In this document: positions 32,675-41,089 of the stretch, in pieces | How the letters are laid out: each line of letters begins with the position of its first letter | How positions within the stretch are numbered: the stretch's first letter is position 1 | NCBI GenBank assembly: GCA_002869895.2 | Contig: NEWP02000010.1 | Coordinates: 1-64,000 of the forward strand | Origin: Nitrospira sp. CG24E | Lineage (GTDB): Bacteria > Nitrospirota > Nitrospiria > Nitrospirales > Nitrospiraceae | Length of the DNA: 64,000 nucleotides | Direction: 5' to 3' | Program-made: the position numbers and the translations under genes | The notes under the pieces: model-generated | Told to the model about the DNA's origin: nothing | The model's database searches: none | Seen by the model: the letters and a program-made list of their open reading frames with translations, nothing else

Positions 32675-34021
32675 CTAAAAGGCCTGGGCGAGGCTCAGCT
32701 GCACCATGTGGCGTTCGATCAGGAACTCCTGCCCTCCGAACGACTGATTGTTATGCGAATAACTGTACGTTGCTCCCAGATAGGTCTCCGGGGTCAACCG
32801 ATAGTTCAGGCCTCCGGTGCCGCCCCATGCGGTATAGGAGAATCCCGTCGTCCCCGCCCCGATCTGATCCCCGCGCCCGTAGTTCACCCCGACTACCCCG
32901 ATGAGCTCCGGAATTACGGTCTGTTGCACCAGGGTCAATGTCACCACTTGCGTGCGTAACGTGGCACTCTGAAATTGATACGAGGGCGTGACCCCGATGT
33001 TATAGGCCGCTGTCAGGGCCGTCGTCCGGCCATTCCAAAGCAACGCCACATTCCCTACAGGCGCCACCGTGGACGCCGACGACGCCCCTGTCGTGAGACT
33101 CGGCTCCACCACGAGCGCCCCGGCCGTCGAGTTCAGCGTGACATTCGGCGTAAACCGACGGATCCATCCGACCGTCCCCCCATGCGTGGTGAAGGTCCCC
33201 CGCGTCCCATAGGAATAGTCCGCCCCCACGAAGTTCACACTCACCGTATCCTGCCGCGACAGGTCCAGCGCCAGCCCGGTCGTGTACGTCTGGTAATGTG
33301 TATCCAGCAGCTGGCCCGGTTGTTGTGCCTGGGAGGCCCCAAACTTAATAAACCCATTCGTGTAGGCGCCGGTCACGTTGAGCACCTGCGTGAGCGGCGC
33401 CGTCAGATTGACGTTGAACACATTGGTCTGCGTATTGACTCGCCCCACTTGAAACCCACGTACAAACGGATTGGCCCCTTCCCCCGATAAGTCGCCCGTC
33501 AGGAAGGCCGGCGGTTGCGGGGTGTAGCTATAGGTATTCGAGAGACGCAGGCGCGTCCCCTCCCACACCCGACTCACCAACCGGCTCACATCCAGCAGCC
33601 CGCCCACCCGCGTCCCCACATAACTGAGCCCCGTATTCTTGGCGTAGTATTCCCCGACTGCACTGGCCTGCGCCTCCACCGTGGCAAGGCTGCCGGTATA
33701 CAGCCCCCGCACCTGCGGAATCGCGGTCGTGACCCAATCTTCCTTGCTCAGTCCAGGCGTACTCCGCCCCTTGGCCATAAAGAGCACATTGCTGTCGTAC
33801 CGCTGCCCCACCAAAATCGAGGGAATCAGGCGAAACCCTTCGGCCAGGGGCCCCGCACCCGGATCAGTGGCGCCGCCGAAGGCAGTCCCCGGAATCTGCC
33901 CCACGCCGCCTCCTATCCCGCCGCCCGCGCCTGGGCCGCTCCCCACCTGGGCCTGACCCACCGACACCAGCCCCAACATGCAGGCTAAGACGATCCCGAC
34001 CACACAGCGTCGTTGCATCAT
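32675..34021 (-). CDS. Outer-membrane beta-barrel protein
   Basis: A signal peptide ends near SVGQA|Q. Next come a Gly-rich linker (about residues 30-60) and a long series of amphipathic strands rich in Thr/Tyr/Gly (TRLRLSNTYSYTP, VNFVGADYSYGT, TYLGATYSYSHNN), ending with LSLAQAF, a terminal aromatic as in outer-membrane barrels. The general layout resembles outer-membrane proteins of exopolysaccharide/PEP-CTERM systems, but no partner genes are nearby. Starts at GTG 34030, ATG 34021 and ATG 34018 all fit one ribosome site (GGTGAG); 34021 is used. Unknown function. Confidence 0.75.
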   Translation of the reverse strand: MMQRRCVVGIVLACMLGLVSVGQAQVGSGPGAGGGIGGGVGQIPGTAFGGATDPGAGPLAEGFRLIPSILVGQRYDSNVLFMAKGRSTPGLSKEDWVTTAIPQVRGLYTGSLATVEAQASAVGEYYAKNTGLSYVGTRVGGLLDVSRLVSRVWEGTRLRLSNTYSYTPQPPAFLTGDLSGEGANPFVRGFQVGRVNTQTNVFNVNLTAPLTQVLNVTGAYTNGFIKFGASQAQQPGQLLDTHYQTYTTGLALDLSRQDTVSVNFVGADYSYGTRGTFTTHGGTVGWIRRFTPNVTLNSTAGALVVEPSLTTGASSASTVAPVGNVALLWNGRTTALTAAYNIGVTPSYQFQSATLRTQVVTLTLVQQTVIPELIGVVGVNYGRGDQIGAGTTGFSYTAWGGTGGLNYRLTPETYLGATYSYSHNNQSFGGQEFLIERHMVQLSLAQAF

Positions 34022-34030
34022 TTTGCTCAC

Positions 34031-34410
34031 CTATAGGAAAACGAAGACTTCACTCACAGCACCTTCATCCTAACTCTCTTGGCAAGGGTGTAAACCCACC
34101 ATCGAGTAAAATCCCTTGCATGCATCGGCCTTAGGACTTCACCAGCTATTTGCCGGGCGCCGGAACTCCACCCAAGACATCGCTAACGTAACTATTTAAC
34201 TCGATGATGTCACGATACTTGTGGAAATCGGCACGCGTGAGCCTGATCCGCTTGAGCTTGCTCCGAGCGCAAACACTTCGCGCAAGAAGATGGATAGCGT
34301 AGAATGGGGTCCGTATGGGCAAGAGGAGGGGTCTGGATTCCTTTTCGAGACGTGGGCCATCTCAGAGCAGGATCACTGCGAGCAGTGGTAAAGAGCAGGT
34401 TGAGTGTCTT
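34031..34410. other. Spacer without a clear gene
   Basis: No supported reading frame. Two plus-strand frames (34304 and 34315 onward) mostly mirror the response-regulator gene on the other strand. No strong terminator is seen. Confidence 0.4.
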
Positions 34411-35304
34411 CTACTTCCGATCGAGAACTGCATTCCTGGCCGAGGCGAGAAGGGCCGAACGGGAGGTCTCTTCTGTTGGATTCGTCGTCGCCGCTCCTAC
34501 GGCAACGAGAGGGCCCAGATCCAACGCCTCTATGCTGTCGTGCAGATGCTCTGCCATGAGTTTCGCATCCTCGGCTCCTGTGCCGAATAGCAAGACCACA
34601 AACTCCGCACCCCGAGCCCGTGCCACGACCTGACCAGGTTTGGCAAACGTCTCTTGGACAATCTGAGCGATTTTCTGTAAACACTCATCGCCCGTGAGGT
34701 ACCCATAGCTGTCATTAAAATTCTTAAAATTCTCGAAGGTAACAAGGAGAAGCGAAAGAGGAAGCTGTTCTTGTGCCGCGCGTCCCCACTCTTGCTCGAA
34801 GAGCTCGTCGAAACTCCACCAGTGCATCAGTCCCGTTAAGACGTCGATCGTCGGGGCGGGGTGGATATTCGCCTTCTGGCGGGCCGTCTTCTCTGACTCC
34901 AGGCGAAGTTTGGCGTCTTGCTGGGCCCTGAGTATCATGGATACCTTGGCCAAGAGCTCCACCTTGATGACTGGCTTTCGAATATAGTCGACAGCGCCTC
35001 GTCGAAAGGCCAAGAGGATCGTCCCCTGAGTCGTATCGCCAGAGACCATTAAGATCGGAACCGCTTCAAATTGCTGCATGGATTTAATCCGCGTACAGAC
35101 ATCGAGCCCATCGAACCCCGGCATCTTGATATCCAGCAAAATTAAATCGATGGCGGCCAGAGACTCACCCGATGATAACCGCGCTAAGTAATGTATCGCT
35201 TCTTTCCCCGAGCCGGTGGGGACAACGACATATCCTGCCGACTTCAGGTAGGCCCCGATGAGCAGGCAATCATCCAAGGAATCATCGACAAGTAAGATGG
35301 CCAC
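34411..35304 (-). CDS. Response regulator with a degenerate GGDEF domain
   Basis: The N-terminal receiver domain has the acidic pair DD at 7-8, the phosphate-acceptor Asp58 (LILLDIKMPG) and Lys110 (RKP). The second domain (about 150-290) follows a DVLTGL start like GGDEF diguanylate cyclases, but the signature is RGAEF at 231-235 in place of GGDEF, and the metal-binding Asp before FKxxND is missing (FENFKNFND). It is therefore unlikely to make cyclic di-GMP. It may bind GTP or act by contact. No histidine kinase is adjacent. Confidence 0.88.
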   Translation of the reverse strand: MAILLVDDSLDDCLLIGAYLKSAGYVVVPTGSGKEAIHYLARLSSGESLAAIDLILLDIKMPGFDGLDVCTRIKSMQQFEAVPILMVSGDTTQGTILLAFRRGAVDYIRKPVIKVELLAKVSMILRAQQDAKLRLESEKTARQKANIHPAPTIDVLTGLMHWWSFDELFEQEWGRAAQEQLPLSLLLVTFENFKNFNDSYGYLTGDECLQKIAQIVQETFAKPGQVVARARGAEFVVLLFGTGAEDAKLMAEHLHDSIEALDLGPLVAVGAATTNPTEETSRSALLASARNAVLDRK

Positions 35305-35460
35305 GCAGCGTGCTCCGGATCAATGACTGTACCCTAGCCCTTGACTCATTCTGCCTAGACGCATACGTTAAAAAGGCTGAGCGGCTGTTTGCAGAAAAAT
35401 ACGGGCTGTTCGTCTGATACGAATGGATGATAGTCACATCTACGTAAGGAGGCAAGCATT

Positions 35461-35646
35461 ATGCGATTTGTCAAGGTGAAGGATGAAGAACGTGCCGGCG
35501 AAGTGGCAATCAATCTCGACCTCGTCCGAGAAGCTCACTTCGGAGGGGGCCTGCTACATCTCTATTTTGAGCGGAGTTCCACGGCACAGGATGACATGAC
35601 ATTCACCGGCGAAAATGCGCAAAAAATCTGGGCTGCGATGGGCTAG
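35461..35646 (+). CDS. Small conserved-looking protein (61 residues)
   Basis: Starts with MRFVKVKDEERAGEVAINLD and ends TFTGENAQKIWAAMG. The ATG follows a good AAGGAGG site. The strand pattern suggests a small beta fold. No known family or motif; cytoplasmic. Confidence 0.6.
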   Translation: MRFVKVKDEERAGEVAINLDLVREAHFGGGLLHLYFERSSTAQDDMTFTGENAQKIWAAMG

Positions 35647-35744
35647 TGCCGGAGGCTAGACCATCTGAAACCGTTGCTCTTCCCACATCTTTCAAGATCG
35701 ATGAAGACCCTGTATAGTAAGCGCTCATTTTTTGAGGTTTCCAC

Positions 35745-36050
35745 ATGGACATGTTGATGCTCGTGTTTCGTACGTCACTGAAAGAGCGTGTGCATGAGTT
35801 ATTGCGGATAAGCGGGGTCAATGCCTACACTGAAATTCCGGAAACGATTGGAATGGGGCAATCCGGATCGACGGAAGGGATCTCGTTCCACGCGGGGGGA
35901 AACAGCGTGATCCTCGCCTCGCTCGAATCGGCTCAACGTGACAAGGTTGCTGCCGCGGTGAATGACTGGCGCGCAGAGGCGCTGAAAGCAGGATGGGACA
36001 AACCAACCATCCGGGTATTCTCCTGGCCTTGCACGCAGCTCACGGTATAG
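35745..36050 (+). CDS. PII-like small protein (PG0541/DUF3240 type)
   Basis: A 101-residue product with the pattern of PII-like proteins linked to transporters: MLMLVFRTSLKERVHELLRISGVNAYTEI at the start, a flexible GMGQSGSTEG loop, and a C-terminal strand (RVFSWP). Such proteins usually regulate a neighbouring exporter, but none is next to it here. Family placement is by general pattern only. Confidence 0.6.
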   Translation: MDMLMLVFRTSLKERVHELLRISGVNAYTEIPETIGMGQSGSTEGISFHAGGNSVILASLESAQRDKVAAAVNDWRAEALKAGWDKPTIRVFSWPCTQLTV

Positions 36051-36119
36051 CGGCTTGGTTCATGCATCCGGCTGGTTGCAGAGTCTCTGTACCAAATTGC
36101 CGCCCCTTCCGAGGCTTGC

Positions 36120-36449
36120 ATGGCACGACGCACCCAGGCTCAGTTGCAGCAGGGCTATCGGGAGCAAGCGCTCAAACTGTTTCCATGGATCTGTGCGCAT
36201 TGCGGTCGCGAATTCGACGGCAAGAAGCTGAGCCAACTCACCGTTCATCACAAAGACCATAACCACGACAATAATCCGCCGGACGGCAGCAACTGGGAGC
36301 TGCTCTGTCTTTATTGTCACGACAATGAGCATCAGCGGACCCAGGGGGACCATCCGTCCGGCGAGACGCTGCCGAGCCGGGAGCAGGATCAACCTTCGAC
36401 CTTCTCGCCCTTCGCCCGTCTCGCGGACCAACTCAAACGCAACCGCTAG
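36120..36449 (+). CDS. yajD: YajD-family HNH nuclease
   Basis: The 109-residue protein has a CAHCGREF zinc pair, an [20 protein letters not shown] active-site stretch (HH at about 42-43) and a second [10 protein letters not shown] pair, the compact HNH layout of YajD. The family's substrate is not established. The C-terminal 35 residues are a polar tail. Confidence 0.9.
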   Translation: MARRTQAQLQQGYREQALKLFPWICAHCGREFDGKKLSQLTVHHKDHNHDNNPPDGSNWELLCLYCHDNEHQRTQGDHPSGETLPSREQDQPSTFSPFARLADQLKRNR

Positions 36450-36500
36450 TTGTCCTTTGGCTTGTCGGTTGGGTAGATTTCTCAAGTGGCTCTTGGCTCC

Positions 36501-36567
36501 TGCCATATGCTATAGGCTAGTAGCCATTCACCTTCGGCCATTGGTCCATGCCATTCGCCATACGCTC
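36501..36567. repeat. GCCAT-word repeat before the VF530 gene
   Basis: Iterates words of the type GCCATATGC, GCCATTCACC, GGCCATTGG, GCCATTCGCC and GCCATACGC. It resembles the other word-repeat spacers in this window, but no long complementary arm is present. Confidence 0.5.
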
Positions 36568-36789
36568 ATGACTACGTCTCATCCCCGCGATCCATTGCAC
36601 GGGATCACACTGGAGACTATCGTCAAGGAACTTGTCGAGCGGTACGGATGGTCGGAGATGGGCCGGCGCGTCCCAATCCGCTGTTTTCTCTACGACCCCA
36701 GTGTAAAATCCAGCCTCACATTTCTTCGGAAAACGCCCTGGGCGCGCGAGCGGGTCGAGGGGTGGTACATCGCGTATAAAGACATGTGA
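36568..36789 (+). CDS. VF530-family DNA-binding protein (DUF2132)
   Basis: The 73-residue product matches the VF530 pattern throughout: [24 protein letters not shown], then [21 protein letters not shown]. This family has a small helical fold and is annotated as DNA-binding from its structure. The ATG at 36568 is the natural start; the frame is open to 36325 only because it shadows yajD. Confidence 0.88.
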   Translation: MTTSHPRDPLHGITLETIVKELVERYGWSEMGRRVPIRCFLYDPSVKSSLTFLRKTPWARERVEGWYIAYKDM

Positions 36790-36844
36790 GCGAGACCTCG
36801 GCTCTATACATTCGAATCGTTCTGGAATAGGAAATCACGACCCG

Positions 36845-37405
36845 ATGGCTTCAAACGCCACTATTTTCAAAGCGACCCTGCACATCTCCGATATGGACCG
36901 CCAGTATTACGAGGACCATATTCTCACTCTGGCTCGCCATCCCTCTGAAACCGACGAGCGTATGATGGTGCGTCTGCTGGCGTTTGCGCTGCACGCGCAC
37001 GAAGCCCTGTCGTTCGGACGCGGACTTAGTGCCGAAGAAGAGCCTGCTCTTTGGCAGAAAGATTTGACCGGGGCCATTCAACAGTGGATCGAGGTCGGCC
37101 AGCCTGAAGAGAAAACCATTCGCCGCGCCTGTGGACGTGCGAAAGAGGTCTGCGTCTATACCTATGGAGGTCGTGGCGCCGACCAGTGGTGGGAGAAACA
37201 GATGACTACACTTAGCCGTCTGGAGAATCTGGCCGTCATGAATCTACCCCTGGACGGCAGCCAGGCCCTCGCCTCACTCGCACAGCCCAGCATGCAACTG
37301 CAATGCACCATTCAAGAGGGACAGATTTGGATGGCTGGTGGAGAGAACAGCGTGCACCTTGCATTGACGGTCTTAAAAAGCGCTTCCGGTCGACTTGCGC
37401 AATAA
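36845..37405 (+). CDS. yaeQ: YaeQ family protein
   Basis: The 186-residue protein begins with FKATLHISDMDRQYYEDH and contains HPSETDERMMVRLLAFAL, the hallmark of YaeQ, a PD-(D/E)XK-fold protein of uncertain function. Length is typical. It lies between the VF530 and YciH genes. Confidence 0.92.
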   Translation: MASNATIFKATLHISDMDRQYYEDHILTLARHPSETDERMMVRLLAFALHAHEALSFGRGLSAEEEPALWQKDLTGAIQQWIEVGQPEEKTIRRACGRAKEVCVYTYGGRGADQWWEKQMTTLSRLENLAVMNLPLDGSQALASLAQPSMQLQCTIQEGQIWMAGGENSVHLALTVLKSASGRLAQ

Positions 37406-37444
37406 CGCTACCCTGCCTGCCGTGCTGAGGGAGAAGAGTCCGCG

Positions 37445-37840
37445 TTGAATAAGAAGAAACGCATTTCTACAAGTGGTCCGCCGGATGCATGGATGAATCC
37501 CTTCGCAGCCTTCAAGAGCCTGGGCCTGACTCCGACTCCAGCGATGCAACCTACGGCTGCCCCATGCGACGTGGTGTCCACCACAGCAAAAAAGAATCGA
37601 GGACGGGTGGACATCATTCGCCAGACTGCCCATCGCGGTGGTAAGACCGTGACGGTGATCACTGGTTTCACTGGCATCGGTCTAGCCGAAAAAGAGAAAC
37701 TCGCGAAGGAGATGCAGAAGGGCTGCGGCGCCGGGGGGACGGTAAAAGAGGGGCGAATCGAAATTCAAGGCGACCAGTACGAGACAGTCGCTCGCATTCT
37801 GACCAACGCCGGTTTTCGTCCTGTGCGTGCTGGAGGATGA
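37445..37840 (+). CDS. yciH: SUI1/eIF1-like translation factor YciH
   Basis: The C-terminal 80 residues form the SUI1 domain (RQTAHRGGKTVTVITGF, KEMQKGCGAGGTVKEGRIEIQGDQ). The N-terminal 50 residues are a linker with Pro/Thr. Bacterial YciH is an eIF1 homologue that affects start-site selection. The TTG at 37445 is the only upstream start with a purine-rich site (GAGGGAGAAGAG) in front. Confidence 0.9.
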   Translation: MNKKKRISTSGPPDAWMNPFAAFKSLGLTPTPAMQPTAAPCDVVSTTAKKNRGRVDIIRQTAHRGGKTVTVITGFTGIGLAEKEKLAKEMQKGCGAGGTVKEGRIEIQGDQYETVARILTNAGFRPVRAGG

Positions 37841-37841
37841 C

Positions 37842-37990
37842 AGGCGGGACGAGCGAGACATGCGGGACTGGCGAGAGTTCGAGATTTTCGGAACTTCGAA
37901 ATCCGAACGTCGAACTTCGGATCGCGCTTGTCGCGCTAGGTGTGCACGTCGCGCCTTTCCCGCATGTCTCGCCTGTCTTGCGTGTCCGTC
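37842..37990. repeat. GCGGGACGAGCGAGAC-word quasi-palindrome
   Basis: Left arm (37842-37875) of GGCGGGACGAGCGAGACATGCGGGAC-type words, a middle of TTCGAGATTTTCGGAACTTCG words that is itself self-complementary, and a right arm (37948-37990) of CCCGCATGTCTCGCC words. A related element is at 43928. Confidence 0.7.
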
Positions 37991-38081
37991 GATTGACTTC
38001 TTCCTCTACCCAGGGTACAGGTTGTATCGTGATTCAAACAGGGCTTGCGCAGCCTATATCCACCACTGAGAGGCAACCATC

Positions 38082-38258
38082 ATGAAGAACGTGGAGATGA
38101 CCGTCGAAGGGACTTTATTGACCATCAAGGTAGATCTGTCCAAAGAGTTCGGGCCGTCCGCCTCGGGAAAAACGATCATCATTGCCTCGACTGAAGGAAA
38201 TGTGACCATTCCAGATCGAACGGAGAAAGTGGGACTGAACGTATACAGGAAGAAATAG
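38082..38258 (+). CDS. Small conserved-looking protein (58 residues)
   Basis: An ATG at 38082 opens a frame of 58 residues: MKNVEMTVEGTLLTIKVDLS, an FGPSASGKTIIIASTEGN segment and a NVYRKK end. Composition and alternating strand pattern are those of a real small beta protein, and I believe very similar small proteins exist in other bacteria. GSGK-like SASGK is not a Walker motif in context. Function unknown. Confidence 0.65.
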   Translation: MKNVEMTVEGTLLTIKVDLSKEFGPSASGKTIIIASTEGNVTIPDRTEKVGLNVYRKK

Positions 38259-38395
38259 TCTGCGGTCGAAGACCGCCCTTCCGGCTTTGCTTGTCGATTG
38301 GATAGGTACGCGCAACTAACAAGGTCCGTTTCACGCTGTTGAGAACTGAGCTGACATCATGACTTCAGGAAGGTGGAAGGCGTATACTGGCTGCC

Positions 38396-38695
38396 GTGAG
38401 CAATCTAGCCAAGTTTGACGTGGTTCGCCTCTACCTGCGCCAGCAATTCCCCAAACACCTCATCACCGATTCTCAAGATGGAACCCGTCGGGCCCAGATC
38501 TTCCGTGTCGATGGACCTCACGGCCATCCCCTCCACTACGCAGTCATCGGACTCGATTTCCTCCTCGATCAGACGACCGAAAGCCTCCAGGAAGTTCTTG
38601 TGTCATCCAGCTTGGGGGACAAATTAAGGAATGCTGGAGCGTCAGCTGTCATGGTCACCAAAACCGGGATCATGGTGAAGACAACATCGCCGTAA
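38396..38695 (+). CDS. Small hypothetical protein (99 residues)
   Basis: From a GTG at 38396: MSNLAKFDVVRLYLRQQFP, a beta-rich middle (AQIFRVDGPHGHPLHYAVIGLDFL) and an Ala/Val-rich end (VMVTKTGIMVKT). Normal composition. No family recognised. Confidence 0.5.
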   Translation: MSNLAKFDVVRLYLRQQFPKHLITDSQDGTRRAQIFRVDGPHGHPLHYAVIGLDFLLDQTTESLQEVLVSSSLGDKLRNAGASAVMVTKTGIMVKTTSP

Positions 38696-38931
38696 GCCGG
38701 TTATAGCTGACGGACGTTACCTCATCAGGCCCGCAACATCACCAGCAGGAGCAACCATTCTTACGTCTGTCCTCAAAGGAGGCCTCTCCAAAGCAAGATG
38801 GTCTAACCGGTTGGTTCGATTCTTACAGTAGAAAAAGGCATCCAGATGAGTCGTACGGAATGAAGAGCGGCTTGGAACATGTCCTTCGACATGTTCGACA
38901 AGCCGCTGATGCACATCGATGGGCAGGCGTA

Positions 38932-39030
38932 TTACCCCCGCTGCTTGGCAACCTTATCGGCTCGCTTTTCCTTCGCCGTTTTGGCCGGCTTTTTCTTCGT
39001 CGCCTTCTTCTGCGTCATCCCTTTAGCCAT
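38932..39030 (-). CDS. Tiny lysine-rich protein (32 residues)
   Basis: A minus-strand frame codes MAKGMTQKKATKKKPAKTAK and then EKRADKVAKQRG. The start has a GAGGAGAG site. The sequence is almost all Lys/Ala/Thr and must be highly basic; small proteins like this are common in proteobacteria and Nitrospira, and may bind nucleic acid. The plus-strand frame here (38860 onward) is its shadow. Confidence 0.65.
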   Translation of the reverse strand: MAKGMTQKKATKKKPAKTAKEKRADKVAKQRG

Positions 39031-39232
39031 TGCGTCTCTCCTCTACTTGTGTGGTTGAGTGATAGTGACCTGCGACGCACTCGCCGCCCCCACTTCATAC
39101 CCCAATCACCGGAAAAATGGAATAGGGCATCCGACGTTTCGCTCTCGATTGACTTCGCTTCTTCCCCACTGTACAGCTTGCACCGTTCGGACAATCTGTT
39201 TTGTCAGACGGAAGTTGCAACGGAGGTACAGC

Positions 39233-39487
39233 ATGGGAAATCCAGAGGGCCATAAGGAACGGGAAGGGTTCGCCGATGCAATCAATCGCGCGGCATTCGG
39301 CAACGAGCGTGTGCTGTTGCGCCGTCGTGGCCGGGCAGTTGCCGCCGTGGTGCCGCTCAGTGACTTACGGCTCTTGCAAGCGTTGGAAGATCGCATCGAT
39401 CTCGTCGATGCCCGCGCGGCCTTAGCCCAGGCAAACAAAAAGGGCGCCCAGTCGCTCGATGCCATCTTGAAAGAGCTGGGTGTCTGA
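39233..39487 (+). CDS. Antitoxin, Phd/YefM type
   Basis: The 84-residue protein contains the Phd/YefM core (DAINRAAFGNERVLLRRRGRAVAAVVPLSDLRLLQALED), which binds operator DNA, and a C-terminal helix that would wrap the toxin. CGGAGG lies just before the ATG. The toxin gene starts directly after its stop codon, so the two form one operon; the antitoxin probably represses it. Confidence 0.85.
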   Translation: MGNPEGHKEREGFADAINRAAFGNERVLLRRRGRAVAAVVPLSDLRLLQALEDRIDLVDARAALAQANKKGAQSLDAILKELGV

Positions 39488-39757
39488 TTGCACCAGTCTA
39501 GCTTCACAATTTTCTTGGCTCCTCCTGCCGAGCAACAACTCCATGCAGTCGCCGAGCCCCGCCGAAAAATTCTCCTGAAACAGTTCCAGGCACTCCGTAC
39601 CAACCCTCGTCCCCCAGGTGTCGAAACAATCGATGGGATGGACCATCTCTATCGAATTCGTGAGGGCGACGCTCGTGTGATCTATACGATACGGGGTCAG
39701 GAGATCCTCATACTTGCCAGCAAGAACAGCCCATACATGGATGGCCCTCTCTCTTGA
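39488..39757 (+). CDS. Toxin, RelE/ParE family
   Basis: An 89-residue product with the ParE/RelE fold pattern: PPAEQQLHAVAEPRRKILLKQFQAL, a turn, MDHLYRIREGDARVIYTI and a final strand LILASKNSPY. Usual toxins of this family are mRNA interferases or gyrase poisons; which one is not decided here. The TTG at 39488 follows the antitoxin stop with no gap. Confidence 0.82.
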   Translation: MHQSSFTIFLAPPAEQQLHAVAEPRRKILLKQFQALRTNPRPPGVETIDGMDHLYRIREGDARVIYTIRGQEILILASKNSPYMDGPLS

Positions 39758-39768
39758 ACGGCTTCGGT

Positions 39769-40950
39769 TTATTCTCCTCGCTCAATCTCATGATAATAGG
39801 ACTCCAAGATCTGCTTCCTGGCTGGTTCGACAATCACCAACTGACGTTGATCCAGGCTGTTGGCGCAATAGAGATAGACTCCTTCCTCTGACTGCCCAAT
39901 TTCGACATGCAATTGACGACCATCTGCTTCTTTTCTGGTAGTCTCTTTGAAGATATGCCTCTTGTGCAACTGCTCCCACGCCTGCTGCGCGGAAGGACAA
40001 TGGCTCTCATAGAGCGGCATGTCAGGATGGGCTAATCCAGTCACCAGCTCCGTAGGATCGAAGGGACGACCCTCGTCTGGGTCAGGCAATTCATTCCATT
40101 GAATGCTGCGAAACGCTCCCTTCCCCAGTACAAAGAATGGCCCATCGTCGACGATTTCTTCGACAAGATTGTACCGGATCAATTCCGGCTGCTCGATCAA
40201 GCCAAGATCCCGTGCAGCCAAGGCCCGCTGGAACGGAATTCGTCGTGACAACTGTCGGGTTTTTTCACAGACGACCATGCGCCCGTGTGCAGCGAGCAGA
40301 TCGTTCAGGCAGTCGAGCTTGGGGCCGATCCCTGTCCGCCGCTCAAAATCCGCTTGATGCTGATTTTCTGCGGCGCGCTCGAAGGTCTTCCAGCTGTGAC
40401 TGGGAATGCCGGGATCCTGTTCAGCCTGCACGAGGGCATGTGTGGCAAGGATCAAATCGGCGGAGTGAGCAGCAGCTAGATCCGTACAATCGAGACATTC
40501 GAACCGTACATTCGTCAGGCCGAGCGCTCTGGTTTGTTCCCGGGCTCGTGCAATCGAAGCTGGTGAGCGATCCACTCCCACAATAGTCTTGTTGGGAAAC
40601 TGCCTGGCGTAGAATGTTGTGAGAATACCGACCCCGCAGCCAACATCGAGTATGGACTGGGCTTCACCGATGCGATCCGCCACCCGTGCACCAATGGCCA
40701 GATAATAGTCGTACTGTTGGCTATACAGAACCGGCAAGATTCTTGGCTGTGCAGTGGCATCGTAGAACGAGATCTCGTCGGCAGTGGATCCACGGCGTTT
40801 CTGCTCCATCAGCCGATGCAAGGTGGTGAGCTCCGCAAGAGAGAGAACCTGCCGCTGCCACTGAAAATAGGCTTCATCGGAGGCGAACTGCCGGAGCCCC
40901 CACCAAGCCAGGTGCGAATGCAGCAAGTGTAATAGTGCGTCGTTGCTCAT
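39769..40950 (-). CDS. SAM-dependent methyltransferase
   Basis: The central part has the class I methyltransferase fold: SILDVGCGVGILTTFYARQFP (motif I), IVGVDRSPASI (acidic loop), VRFECLDCTDL and DLILATHALV. The N-terminal 110 residues and C-terminal 150 residues are not recognised and may define the substrate. The frame extends to 41025, but the ATG at 40950 (MSNDALLHLL) is more natural. Substrate unknown. Confidence 0.78.
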   Translation of the reverse strand: MSNDALLHLLHSHLAWWGLRQFASDEAYFQWQRQVLSLAELTTLHRLMEQKRRGSTADEISFYDATAQPRILPVLYSQQYDYYLAIGARVADRIGEAQSILDVGCGVGILTTFYARQFPNKTIVGVDRSPASIARAREQTRALGLTNVRFECLDCTDLAAAHSADLILATHALVQAEQDPGIPSHSWKTFERAAENQHQADFERRTGIGPKLDCLNDLLAAHGRMVVCEKTRQLSRRIPFQRALAARDLGLIEQPELIRYNLVEEIVDDGPFFVLGKGAFRSIQWNELPDPDEGRPFDPTELVTGLAHPDMPLYESHCPSAQQAWEQLHKRHIFKETTRKEADGRQLHVEIGQSEEGVYLYCANSLDQRQLVIVEPARKQILESYYHEIERGE

Positions 40951-41089
40951 TGAGCCAGCCTCAGCGCGCCTGCTCAAAACGTTTTCCAGCGAGGCCGCAA
41001 GGAGCACGAACCACGAGGCGTACACGGTGAGGGTACGTTGAGTGTTTCGGACGACTGAGAACGAAACTGGAGAGCGTTTTCAGCAGGCA

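Noticed and set aside
38860-39255. Plus-strand frame of 131 codons
   Set aside because: Its Leu/Arg-rich part is the complement of the Lys-rich small gene at 38932, and the rest has no family likeness.
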